Shown here piece after piece: positions 7,671 through 16,977 of a DNA stretch of 61,997 bases (its first letter is position 1; each line of letters begins with the position of its first letter). This DNA is from Streptomyces flavochromogenes (GTDB lineage: Bacteria; Actinomycetota; Actinomycetes; Streptomycetales; Streptomycetaceae). A program made the translations under genes and the position numbers. Where the stretch lies: assembly GCF_000717595.1 (NCBI RefSeq), contig NZ_JNZO01000043.1:1-61997 (forward strand). Reading direction: 5' to 3'. The notes beneath the pieces were generated by a model. That model saw only the letters and a list, made by a program, of their open reading frames with translations, did not search any database and was not told the origin of the DNA.

Positions 7671-9566
7671 GTGGTGGACGATGACGAGTCGCGCGCCGGA
7701 GCCCGTGCCGAGAGGGGCGGAAGCGGCGCCGCCGCCCGCCCCGGTACCCGTACCGGGGCAGGCGGCGGTGACAGTGACCGAGAGCGACCCGGCCGCTGGG
7801 ACGACGGGCTGATCGCGCGCCGCGCCGCCGAGCGGGGCGCCGCGGTCGCCGACGTGCCCCCCGGCGCGGACGACACGCAGGAGCCCGACACCCTGCCGCC
7901 CCTCGGCGGGAGTTACGGCGGGCCCCTCCGCGCCCGCCTCGACGCCCTCCACGAACTCGTCGGGCTCTCCCGCACACGGGTCGAGAGCGAGGCCCTCGCC
8001 GAGGCCGGGCGGGTGCTGGACGAAGCCGCCGCCCGGCAGCGGCTCTCCGCCCGGCACACCGTGATCGCGATCGCCGGCGCCACCGGCAGCGGCAAGTCCA
8101 CGCTCTTCAACGCCCTCGCCGGCGTCCCCGTGTCCGAGACCGGACTCCGCCGCCCCACCACCTCCGCGCCCATGGCGCTCTCGTGGTCCGAGGGCGCCGC
8201 CGGGCTGCTCGACCGGCTCGCGGTCCCCAGCCGGCTGCGCCGTCGGCCGCTCGCGGGCGGCGCCGCCGACACCGAGCTCCAGGGGCTCGTCCTCATCGAC
8301 CTCCCCGACCACGACTCGGCGGTCACCGCCCACCGCGACCAGGTCGACCGGGTCCTCGGTCTCGTCGACGCCGTCATCTGGGTCGTCGACCCCGAGAAGT
8401 ACGCCGACGCCGCCCTCCACGAGCGCTACCTCCGGCCGCTCGCCGGGCACGCCGAGGTCACCTTCGTCGTCCTCAACCAGATCGACCGGCTCGGCACGGA
8501 GGCCGCCGACCTCGTCCTCGACGACCTCCGCCGCCTCCTCGACGAGGACGGCGTCGCGCTCGGCGAACACGGCGAGCCCGGCGCCACCGTCCTCGCCGTC
8601 TCCGCCCTGACCGGCGAGGGCGTACCCGAACTGCGGGAGATGGTCGCCGGATTCGTCCAGGAACGTACCGCCCCCGAGCGCCGGCTCGCCGCCGACGTCG
8701 ACGCCGCCGCGGCCCGGCTGCGCCCCGCCTACCTCGGCGACGGCCGGTCCGGGCTCGACGAACGCGCCCGCGACGCCTTCACCGACCGGCTCGCCGTCGC
8801 CGTCGGCGCCCACGCCGCCGGCGAAGCCGCCGAACGGGTCTGGCGCCGCGGTGCCATCCGCGCCTGCGGAACCCCCTGGCTGCGCCTCTACCGCTGGTAC
8901 GAGCGGATCCGCGAGCACGGCTCCACCGACCCGCACCTCGCCACGCCGGTCGAGGACGAACTGACGGCACGCCAGCGCGTGGAGCAGGCCGTACGGGTCG
9001 TCGCCGACGAGGCCTCCCGCGGTCTCCCGACCCCCTGGGCGCAGGCCGTGCGCGAGGCGGCGGCGCGCGGGGCGGAAGGGCTGCCCGAGGCACTGGACGA
9101 GCTCACGGTCACCATCGGCGACGCGGCGGCCCGGCCGCCCCGCCCCGCCTGGTGGCCCGCGGCCGTCCTCGCGCAGGCCGTGATGACGCTCCTGCAGATC
9201 TTCGGCGCGCTGTGGCTGGTGGGCCAGATCGTCGGCGTCGTCGAGCCGGGACTGCTTCCGCCGGTCCTCGTGATGCTCGGCGGCATCATCGGCGGGCCGC
9301 TCGTCGAATGGGCCTGCGAGGGGGCCGTCAAGGGCCCGGCGCGGCGGTACGGGCAGGAGGCCGAACGCCGCCTGCGCGAGGCGACGGCGGCCTGCGGCCG
9401 GGCCCGGGTGCTCGACCCGATGGCGGCGGAGTTGATGCGCTACCGCGAGGTGCGCGAGCAGTACGCGACGGTGGTGGGGACGCGCCCGTCGGCACGGATC
9501 GTCGGTGCAGGGCGCGGTGGTACGGGGCGGCTGGGCGCGACGCGCACGGGGGTGCGGGGGAGGTAG
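7671..9566 (+). CDS. dynB: Membrane-associated dynamin-like GTPase, DynB-type
   Basis: A 631-residue partner of the upstream GTPase. A 120-residue charged N-terminus precedes the GTPase domain with P-loop GATGSGKS at 136-143, RRPTTSAP switch I, LIDLPDHDS as G3 and NQID as G4, the last two better preserved than in DynA. Two hydrophobic stretches near residues 500-550 (AAVLAQAVMTLLQIFGALWL and the following PPVLVMLGGIIGG) form a membrane hairpin. The known DynB anchors the DynA-DynB complex in the septal membrane. AAGGAG inside the end of dynA lies seven bases before the GTG start, so the genes are translationally coupled. Confidence 0.8.
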   Translation: MVDDDESRAGARAERGGSGAAARPGTRTGAGGGDSDRERPGRWDDGLIARRAAERGAAVADVPPGADDTQEPDTLPPLGGSYGGPLRARLDALHELVGLSRTRVESEALAEAGRVLDEAAARQRLSARHTVIAIAGATGSGKSTLFNALAGVPVSETGLRRPTTSAPMALSWSEGAAGLLDRLAVPSRLRRRPLAGGAADTELQGLVLIDLPDHDSAVTAHRDQVDRVLGLVDAVIWVVDPEKYADAALHERYLRPLAGHAEVTFVVLNQIDRLGTEAADLVLDDLRRLLDEDGVALGEHGEPGATVLAVSALTGEGVPELREMVAGFVQERTAPERRLAADVDAAAARLRPAYLGDGRSGLDERARDAFTDRLAVAVGAHAAGEAAERVWRRGAIRACGTPWLRLYRWYERIREHGSTDPHLATPVEDELTARQRVEQAVRVVADEASRGLPTPWAQAVREAAARGAEGLPEALDELTVTIGDAAARPPRPAWWPAAVLAQAVMTLLQIFGALWLVGQIVGVVEPGLLPPVLVMLGGIIGGPLVEWACEGAVKGPARRYGQEAERRLREATAACGRARVLDPMAAELMRYREVREQYATVVGTRPSARIVGAGRGGTGRLGATRTGVRGR

Positions 9567-9806
9567 CGACGCCCTCGTCCGCGGGCGCCCTCTCGGCAGG
9601 GGCCTTCCCGTTCGGTACGCCCCCGGAGCACCCGCGGCACACCTCCGGAGCGTTTTCAGAGCGCCTCCGGTACCTCTTCCGGGTGGGGGAGTCGTCCACA
9701 TTCCTGTCCTTGTCCACAGCCCCCGGCGGCATCTTCTCCGCGGCCCCACGATGGTGTCCGACCGGTGAAGAGACGGCAGCGTGAACGCAGGATGGGGGAA
9801 CGGACC

Positions 9807-10367
9807 ATGAACGACACGACGGTGACGCTCGTCGGCAACGTGGCGACGGCGGTGGAGTACCGGGACACGGCGACGGGCGGGGTCGCGAGGTTCCGCTTCG
9901 CGGTGACCGCGCGCCGCTGGGACCGTGAGAAGGGGCTCTGGTCCGACGGGCCCACCAGCTTCTACACGGTGTCGGCCTGGCGTTCCCTCGGGGCCAATCT
10001 GGCAGCCTCGGTGTCCGTCGGGGAACCGCTCGTGGTGCACGGCCGGCTGAGGGTCCGTGAGGACGAGCGGGACGGGCAGCGCAAGACCTTCGTGGACGTG
10101 GCCGCGCTGGCCGTGGGGCACGATCTGAGCCGTGGGACGGCGGCCTTCCGGCGTTCCGCACGGCCGCTCAGGGCGGATTCGGAACCAGGAGCCGGGCCAG
10201 GAGCCGGTCCGGGAGCGGAACCTGGGGCAGGGCCAGGGGCGGAACCGCAGTTGGGGGCGGTGGAGATGGTGTCGGCGTTCGGTCCGGCGCCGGACCGGGA
10301 CCCGTGGGCGGTGGCGGCGGAGGAGGCCGCGGCGGAGTCGGCGACGCGGTTGGTGACCGTGTCCTGA
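9807..10367 (+). CDS. ssb: Single-stranded DNA-binding protein, SsbB-type paralogue
   Basis: A 186-residue protein. Residues 1-110 are the SSB OB-fold (TTVTLVGNVATAVEYRD, then FRFAVTARRWDR, then TSFYTVSAWRSLGANLA). A short Gly-Pro-Ala-Glu repeat (about 127-147) follows. The acidic D-D-D-I/L-P-F tip that the replicative SSB uses to recruit partners is missing; the protein ends RLVTVS. A second SSB without the acidic tip is known in Streptomyces as SsbB, which works in chromosome segregation during sporulation. Lying directly after a dynamin pair fits that role. The ATG used has GGGGGAA just upstream; another in-frame ATG lies five codons earlier. Confidence 0.85.
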   Translation: MNDTTVTLVGNVATAVEYRDTATGGVARFRFAVTARRWDREKGLWSDGPTSFYTVSAWRSLGANLAASVSVGEPLVVHGRLRVREDERDGQRKTFVDVAALAVGHDLSRGTAAFRRSARPLRADSEPGAGPGAGPGAEPGAGPGAEPQLGAVEMVSAFGPAPDRDPWAVAAEEAAAESATRLVTVS

Positions 10368-10407
10368 CCTTGTGTTGTGGCGATTTGTCGACCAACTCGC
10401 CCTGCGT

Positions 10408-10436
10408 GATAACGATTCCGATTCGGAATGGTTATC
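10408..10436. promoter_or_regulatory. 29-bp near-perfect palindrome, candidate operator
   Basis: Arms GATAAC(G)ATTCCG and CGGAAT(G)GTTATC are symmetric around position 10422. Only one base pair off centre plus the central base break the symmetry. It is unusually AT-rich for the neighbourhood and sits about 160 bp before the surface-protein start. No T-run follows, so it is not a terminator; an operator for a dimeric or tetrameric regulator is the best reading. It does not match the Zur, IdeR/DmdR or BldD consensus sequences as I know them. Confidence 0.6.
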
Positions 10437-10593
10437 TGACCGTATGGCCGGGCACCCGGGGGTTCCGCATCCCTAGGATTCCCGGGTACTCATGTGGCAC
10501 GTGAGCCCATCGGGTCTGTGATCTGCTGGCGTGCGCTCCCCCCACGCGAATCTGACGATGGTTCGTGGAGCGACTCGCCCGGAGGGGAAAGCA

Positions 10594-12027
10594 ATGTATT
10601 CAGTTCGTGGACGAGGCGCTGCCCGCCTCGCCGCAGCCGCCCTCGTCTCCGGCCTTGTCATGGCCGGTGCGATAGCGACCGCCGGTCCGGCGCTGGCCGA
10701 CGACGGTGCCCCGGGCACCGGCGGTGTGACGGCGAAGCTCGGCGGGATGACCGACCGGGACGACGTCGAGATCGCCGAGAAGAACGGCGAGAAGTGGGGC
10801 GTCAAGGGCGGCCTCTTCAAGATGCAGGTCGAGGGCGGGGGAACCCTCCAGACCTACTGCATCGACCTCCGGACGCCGGCCAAGCACGACTTCGACTACA
10901 AGGAAGTCGGCTGGGACGAGTCCTCCCTGCACAACAACGACAACGCCGGAAAGATCCTCTGGATCCTCGAGAACGGCTACCCGAAGCTCTCCGCCGAGGA
11001 GCTCGGCAAGAAGCTCGACGTCGACCTGTCGAAGAACGAGGCCGCCGCGGCCACCCAGGCCGCCATCTGGACCCTGTCCGACAACGTGACGGCGACGCCG
11101 AAGAGCCCCGACGCCCAGAAGCTCACCGAGCAGCTCCTGAAGGACGCGGTCAAGCTCGAGGAGCCGAAGGCCTCCCTCTCGCTCTCCCCGTCCTCCGTCG
11201 CGGGCAAGGCCGGTGACCGGATCGGCCCGATCACCGTCTCCACCAACGCCCAGATCGCCAAGCTGACGACCGCCCCGGGCACCCCGGACGGCGTCAAGAT
11301 CGTGGACAAGGACGGCAAGCCCGTCACCGAGGCCAAGAACGGCGACCAGGTCTACTTCGACGTTGCCGCCGGCACCGCCGACGGCACCGCCGGTCTGACC
11401 GCCGAGGCCACCACCAATGTGTCCCTGGGCCGTGCGTTCGTCTCCATCGACGGCCCGTCCCAGACCCTGATCCTGGCCGGCTCCAGCGAGTCGACCGTCA
11501 ACGCCCAGGCCTCGGCCACGTGGGCGAAGAAGGGTGCCGTCCCGGCCGTCACGGTCGCCAAGGACTGCGCCAAGGGCGGCCTGGAGGTCATCGCCTCCAA
11601 CAAGGGCGACGAGGCCTGGACCTTCGACCTGAAGGGCACCTCGTACACGATCGCCGCCGGTGAGACGAAGACCATCGCGGTCCCGCTCGCCGAGGACGAG
11701 GCCTACAAGTTCACCATCACCGGCCCGAACGGCTTCGAGGAGACCTTCGAGGGCGTCCTGGACTGCAAGACGGCCACCCCCGGCCCGAAGCCGTCCGAGA
11801 CCCCCACCACGGAGCCCTCGACCGAGCCCTCCCCGTCGACCACCGCTCCCACGACCGGTGACACCACGGGCGGCACCACCGGCTCCACCACGACCGGTGG
11901 CGGCGACCTCGCCGAGACCGGCAGCTCCAACGCCACCCCGATGATCGCGGGCATCGCCGCCGCGCTCGTCGTGATCGGCGGCGGCGCGGTGTTCTTCCTC
12001 CGCAAGAAGAAGACCGCCGGCGCCTGA
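10594..12027 (+). CDS. Cell-surface thioester-domain protein with LAETG sortase signal
   Basis: A 477-residue exported protein. A signal peptide ends about residue 35 (AGPALA). Residues 40-190 form a TQXA-type thioester domain: Cys89 in TYCIDL and Gln155 in TQAAIW are the pair that in this family makes an internal thioester able to bind covalently to a host or surface partner. A beta-rich middle (about 195-400) is followed by a Thr/Pro/Ser wall-spanning linker. The sorting signal is LAETG at 439-443, then a hydrophobic helix and RKKK tail, as in class E sortase substrates of Streptomyces. AGGGGAAA sits before the ATG. The gene stands alone with its own palindrome and terminator. Confidence 0.9.
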   Translation: MYSVRGRGAARLAAAALVSGLVMAGAIATAGPALADDGAPGTGGVTAKLGGMTDRDDVEIAEKNGEKWGVKGGLFKMQVEGGGTLQTYCIDLRTPAKHDFDYKEVGWDESSLHNNDNAGKILWILENGYPKLSAEELGKKLDVDLSKNEAAAATQAAIWTLSDNVTATPKSPDAQKLTEQLLKDAVKLEEPKASLSLSPSSVAGKAGDRIGPITVSTNAQIAKLTTAPGTPDGVKIVDKDGKPVTEAKNGDQVYFDVAAGTADGTAGLTAEATTNVSLGRAFVSIDGPSQTLILAGSSESTVNAQASATWAKKGAVPAVTVAKDCAKGGLEVIASNKGDEAWTFDLKGTSYTIAAGETKTIAVPLAEDEAYKFTITGPNGFEETFEGVLDCKTATPGPKPSETPTTEPSTEPSPSTTAPTTGDTTGGTTGSTTTGGGDLAETGSSNATPMIAGIAAALVVIGGGAVFFLRKKKTAGA

Positions 12028-12035
12028 TCCGGGCC

Positions 12036-12062
12036 CCCGGTGCCGGCCCCGCCGGCACCGGG
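12036..12062 (+). terminator. Hairpin terminator of the surface-protein gene
   Basis: An 11-bp perfect stem (CCCGGTGCCGG with CCGGCACCGGG) around a 5-nt loop begins nine bases after the stop codon. It lacks a long T-run, which is usual for streptomycete terminators. Confidence 0.75.
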
Positions 12063-12121
12063 AAGCCACCCGATCCCGTGGAGTGATCCGCGTCACAGCA
12101 TGATCGCCCCGTGATCACCGC

Positions 12122-12154
12122 ACGACCCCGGAACGCGTCAGCGTCCGGGGTCGT
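12122..12154. terminator. Second hairpin (11-bp stem) before ettA
   Basis: ACGACCCCGGA and TCCGGGGTCGT pair perfectly around an 11-nt loop. It may be a back-up terminator for the surface-protein gene or lie in the leader of ettA. The remaining 170 bases up to ettA show no coding features. Confidence 0.5.
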
Positions 12155-12323
12155 CGCACGTCCGGGCTCCGTTTCCGCCCCCTACCGCCCGGTACGGCTC
12201 CGTCCCGGGCCCCGGCGCGACCCCCGTCGGGGCCCCGCTCCCGGCTTACCGGTTTCCGCCCGGGGGCGCCGGTCAGGCAAGATGGGTGTATCTGCCCACT
12301 CACTCCTTGCCGGACGGTTTCTC

Positions 12324-13988
<1,665 letters not shown>

Positions 13989-13990
13989 AC

Positions 13991-14413
13991 GTGCGCCACA
14001 TCTACAGCTGTCCCCTGCGCTGGTCGGACATGGACGCCTTCGGGCACGTCAACAACGTCGTCTTCCTGCGGTACCTGGAAGAGGCGCGGATCGACTTCAT
14101 GTTCCGGCTGGCACCGGGGGACGGTTCCCCCTCGTTCTCCGGCGGGTCCGTCGTGGCCCGGCACGAGATCGACTACAAGCGGCCGCTGGTCCACCGGCAC
14201 GAGCCGGTGACCATCGAGTCCTGGGTCACGAAGATAGGCGCGGCGTCGCTGACGATCGCGTACGAGGTCAAGGACGCCGACGTCGTGTACGTCCGGGCGT
14301 CCACGGTCGTCGTGCCCTTCGACCTGGAGGCACAGCGGCCGCGCAGGATCTCCGCGGAGGAGCGCGAGTTCCTCCAGGAGTACGTCGACGACGGGATGAC
14401 GTCCGCAGCATGA
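13991..14413 (+). CDS. Hot-dog fold acyl-CoA thioesterase
   Basis: A 140-residue 4-hydroxybenzoyl-CoA-thioesterase-type protein. The signature helix and catalytic Asp lie in RWSDMDAFGHVNNVVFLRYL (about residues 10-29), with the usual Asp-x-x-Gly-His-Val-Asn-Asn pattern. The rest gives the five-stranded sheet ending in RRISAEER. It hydrolyses an acyl-CoA or acyl-ACP; chain length cannot be told. The GTG start lies two bases after the ettA stop, and its own stop overlaps the next start (ATGA), so ettA, this gene and the next are one operon. Confidence 0.88.
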   Translation: MRHIYSCPLRWSDMDAFGHVNNVVFLRYLEEARIDFMFRLAPGDGSPSFSGGSVVARHEIDYKRPLVHRHEPVTIESWVTKIGAASLTIAYEVKDADVVYVRASTVVVPFDLEAQRPRRISAEEREFLQEYVDDGMTSAA

Positions 14414-15084
14414 CCGTGCTCGCACCGCTGCACTTCGACGACGCCAGGGAGGCGGCGGCCCTCGCCGCCTTCCTGACCCGGCTCGTCCACTACGACCGGG
14501 CCGCCGCCGTCCGCATCCAGGCGGGCGGCGGGGCGCTGGCCGTCTTCGGCCGGCCGCCGTCCTTCGAGGTGCTCGCGATCCGTACGGCCCGGCTGGTCGA
14601 CGCCGTCGACCTCGACGTCACCGTCTCCGCCGGTGAACTCCTCGAAGGCATCGAGGAGTCGGCGGGCAAGGCGGTCGTCCCGGAGTCCGTCACCGGGCCG
14701 CCGTGGACCGGCGTCCTCCCGCCCCGGGCCGGCTGGCAGCCGGTCGCCGGGCTGCCGGGCGCCGCAGAGATGCGCGCCGCGGTCGCCGCGGCCGTCGCCG
14801 AATTCCGTACGCGGGACGAGGAGTTGTCCGAGGAGCGGCGCACCAGGGCCGAGCGCGACCGGATCGGCCACGAGATCTGGTCCCGGACCCTCGGTCCCAC
14901 CGGGCTCCCGCTGCGGGCCGTGCACGCCGCGCAGTCCCTGGGCTTCCTGCCGCCCGCGGACACCGAGGCCCCGGTCGCCCTCTTCGCCTCCGGTCCCTGG
15001 CTGCGGCTCCGCACCCCGTACGGCTCGATCGCCCTCCGTACGGTGTCCATGTCGCTGACCGTCACCCCCGGCGCACCCGTCTGA
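14410..15084 (+). CDS. Conserved actinobacterial protein of unknown function
   Basis: A 224-residue soluble protein that I do not recognise. It begins TVLAPLHFDDAREAAALAAFL and is Ala/Arg-rich and helical, with a predicted coiled stretch of Glu/Arg residues near 140-165 (TRDEELSEERRTRAERDR) and a C-terminal beta segment (WLRLRTPYGSIALRTVSM). No catalytic motif, signal peptide or membrane span is seen. It overlaps the thioesterase by four bases (ATGA), so it is made with EttA and the thioesterase. Confidence 0.75.
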   Translation: MTVLAPLHFDDAREAAALAAFLTRLVHYDRAAAVRIQAGGGALAVFGRPPSFEVLAIRTARLVDAVDLDVTVSAGELLEGIEESAGKAVVPESVTGPPWTGVLPPRAGWQPVAGLPGAAEMRAAVAAAVAEFRTRDEELSEERRTRAERDRIGHEIWSRTLGPTGLPLRAVHAAQSLGFLPPADTEAPVALFASGPWLRLRTPYGSIALRTVSMSLTVTPGAPV

Positions 15085-15332
15085 CGGAGCTCGTCGTCGA
15101 GGTCGACGCGGCGCTCACCGGCGACGAGCCCGACATCCTCTTCCACGCCGCCCGGCCCGGGCACCGGGACACCGACCTCGGTCCCGTCCTGGCCCAGCGC
15201 GGCACGCACTGGCCGCACGTGGACGTCGAGCCCCACCTCACCGCCTTCCACGAGCGGTGCGGCTTCCGGCCGACGGCGGCCGGCCTGATGGACCCGAGCG
15301 GGCCTCTCGCTCCCGTCGGCCCGCGCGGCTGA
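15081..15332 (+). CDS. Small ORF or GNAT-like C-terminal remnant, possible CTG start
   Basis: An 83-residue reading frame beginning L/MTELVVEVDAALTG and ending with FHERCGFRPTAAGLM, which resembles the last strand of GNAT acetyltransferases. Its only plausible start is a CTG that overlaps the preceding TGA by two bases, the position where an ATG would give the usual ATGA overlap. Either a rare CTG start is used, or the gene has lost its start and is decaying. Its 3' end overlaps the convergent membrane-protein gene by 95 bp, which is unusual. Too short for a whole GNAT domain. Confidence 0.4.
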   Translation: MTELVVEVDAALTGDEPDILFHAARPGHRDTDLGPVLAQRGTHWPHVDVEPHLTAFHERCGFRPTAAGLMDPSGPLAPVGPRG

Positions 15333-15951
15333 ACCTCCGCGCTCCCGCCGTCGCGGCCGCGAGGAGCAGTACGGCGAAGACCGCCTGGCCCCAGGGCGGA
15401 GACGAGCCCTCCACCGCCGGTGCCACCCGTCGCCGTGGGTCGTAGGCGACCCGTACCTCCCCGCCGTCCGGGGCGATCCGGCGGTTCTCCGCCAGGGCCG
15501 ACGGATAGCCGCCCGGGCAGCGCAGGGTGTGGCGGTACACGGTCCGCTCGCCGCCGCCCTCGCCGACCGATACGTGCCTCTCCTCGTGGACCTTCACCAC
15601 GACGCAGTCCGCGACCGCCCCGCGCGAGGCCCACTGGTCGGCGGTGGCCACGGTGAGCAGCAGCGCGCCGACCAGCGCAAGCGCGCCCCAGAGGCCCATG
15701 ACCCCGTCGACGAGCAGGTAGTAGGCCACGGCCGAGACGAGGACAGCCGCCCCGCCGACCGAGACCGCGACCGTGGTGGACGGCGCCGAGGCGCTCCCGA
15801 AGGACCAGGCCGACCAGGCGTAGACGGCCACCGCGCAGAACAGGGGCAGGAGCGTGGCCGGCCAGGGCCCCGCGCTCGCCCTTCTCCGCGCGCCCGACGA
15901 GCTCCCCGTCCCCGACGGACTCCCGGCACCCGTAGATGACATGAACATCAC
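15238..15951 (-). CDS. DUF3592-like integral membrane protein
   Basis: A 237-residue membrane protein. Two or three helices lie at about 32-115 (LLPLFCAVAVYAWSAWSF, then VSVGGAAVLVSAVAYYLL, then LWGALALVGALLL). An extracytoplasmic domain with a Cys pair (DCVVVKVHEE and LRCPGGYPS), resembling DUF3592, is followed by another helix (AVFAVLLLAAATAG) and a basic tail. Function unknown. Several Met codons cluster at the start; the first follows GGGGGTG. It is 39 bp beyond the ABC ATPase stop codon on the same strand, so it may be the last gene of that operon. Confidence 0.75.
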   Translation of the reverse strand: MMFMSSTGAGSPSGTGSSSGARRRASAGPWPATLLPLFCAVAVYAWSAWSFGSASAPSTTVAVSVGGAAVLVSAVAYYLLVDGVMGLWGALALVGALLLTVATADQWASRGAVADCVVVKVHEERHVSVGEGGGERTVYRHTLRCPGGYPSALAENRRIAPDGGEVRVAYDPRRRVAPAVEGSSPPWGQAVFAVLLLAAATAGARRFSRAGRREREARSGPSGRPPSAGSRTARGRR

Positions 15952-15990
15952 CCCCGCAGGGTGGGACGTCCGGCGGCCCCTCGCGGTTGC

Positions 15991-16977
15991 TCAGCCCTCC
16001 GCGTCGTCCGGCCACACCCCGATGTGGTCCTGCTCCAGTTCCAGGGCCACCCGGTGCTCCATGCCGAGCGCCTGCGTGTAGTCCGCCGGGAGCTGGAGCC
16101 GGCCCGCGCGGTCGAGCATCGCGTACTCCCGGGCCACCAGGGACTCCTTGCCCTGCTCGTCGACCTCCGTGCGGCGCAGGACCTCGGATGAGGTGCGGCC
16201 GTCGCGGATGGCGACCGTGCGGCGGACCTCGGAGGCGACCGCCTGGTCGTGGGTGACGATCACGATCGTCGTGCCCAGCTCCTCGTTGGCGCGGCGGAAG
16301 GCCGCGAAGACCTGCTCGCCGGTGGCCGAGTCCAGCTCGCCCGTCGGCTCGTCGGCGAGGAGCACGGCCGGGTTGTTGGCCAGGGCGACAGCGATCGCCA
16401 CCCGCTGCTGCTGGCCGCCGGAGAGCTGGTGGGGCCGCCGGTCGCGGGCGTCCGCGATGCCCAGCAGGGCGAGGAGTTCCTCGGCGCGCTCCGCCTTGTG
16501 CTTCGCGCGACCCTTCAACTGCATGGGCAGTGCGACGTTCTGGGCGGCCGTCAGATAGGGAAGCAGGTTGCGGGCGGTCTGCTGCCAGACGAAGCCGACG
16601 ACCTCGCGGCGGTAGCGCAGTCGCGCCTTGCCGTCCATTGCGAGCAGATCGGCCCCGGCGACCCGGGCCGCGCCGGCGGTCGGCACGTCCAGGCCCGCGA
16701 GGATGTTCATGAGCGTCGACTTGCCGGAGCCCGAGGCGCCGACCAGAGCCATCAACTCGCCCTCCTTCACGAGGAGATCGAGCCCCTGGAGGGCCTGCAC
16801 CTCCACCCCGTCCGTGGTGAAGATCCGGACGAGGCGGTCGCAGGCGATGAGCGCGTCATGGCCGTACGAGGGCCGGTCGCGCCGCGCGGTCGCCTTCCGC
16901 TCCAGCTCCTCCAGGGTGGTGGGGTCGGAGGCGGACCCGGCCGCGCCGGCCCGGATCGACGTGTCGGTCTTCGTCAT
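15991..16977 (-). CDS. ABC transporter ATP-binding protein (MacB/LolD type)
   Basis: A 328-residue ATPase with Walker A GASGSGKS (80-87), signature LSGGQQQR, Walker B LLADEPTGELD and the D-loop and His-loop THDQA. It belongs to the group that powers FtsX-fold permeases (MacB, LolD, FtsE), which use a mechanical stroke rather than substrate import. A 45-residue N-terminal tail and a C-terminal extension of about 75 residues are extra. The start ATG overlaps the permease stop by four bases, so ATPase and permeases are translated together. Confidence 0.93.
   Translation of the reverse strand: MTKTDTSIRAGAAGSASDPTTLEELERKATARRDRPSYGHDALIACDRLVRIFTTDGVEVQALQGLDLLVKEGELMALVGASGSGKSTLMNILAGLDVPTAGAARVAGADLLAMDGKARLRYRREVVGFVWQQTARNLLPYLTAAQNVALPMQLKGRAKHKAERAEELLALLGIADARDRRPHQLSGGQQQRVAIAVALANNPAVLLADEPTGELDSATGEQVFAAFRRANEELGTTIVIVTHDQAVASEVRRTVAIRDGRTSSEVLRRTEVDEQGKESLVAREYAMLDRAGRLQLPADYTQALGMEHRVALELEQDHIGVWPDDAEG

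Noticed and set aside
6050..9566. Anti-phage dynamin system
   Set aside because: The tandem soluble/membrane pair next to an SSB fits the sporulation dynamins better, and no other defence gene is near.
10408..10436. Zur or iron (DmdR/IdeR) box
   Set aside because: Half-site order and spacing differ from the consensus sequences I know, and no metal-related gene is present.
12111..12323. Longer EttA N-terminus from upstream in-frame ATG/GTG
   Set aside because: The extra residues are Arg/Pro-rich, overlap a hairpin, and EttA proteins begin with MAEYIY at the TTG.
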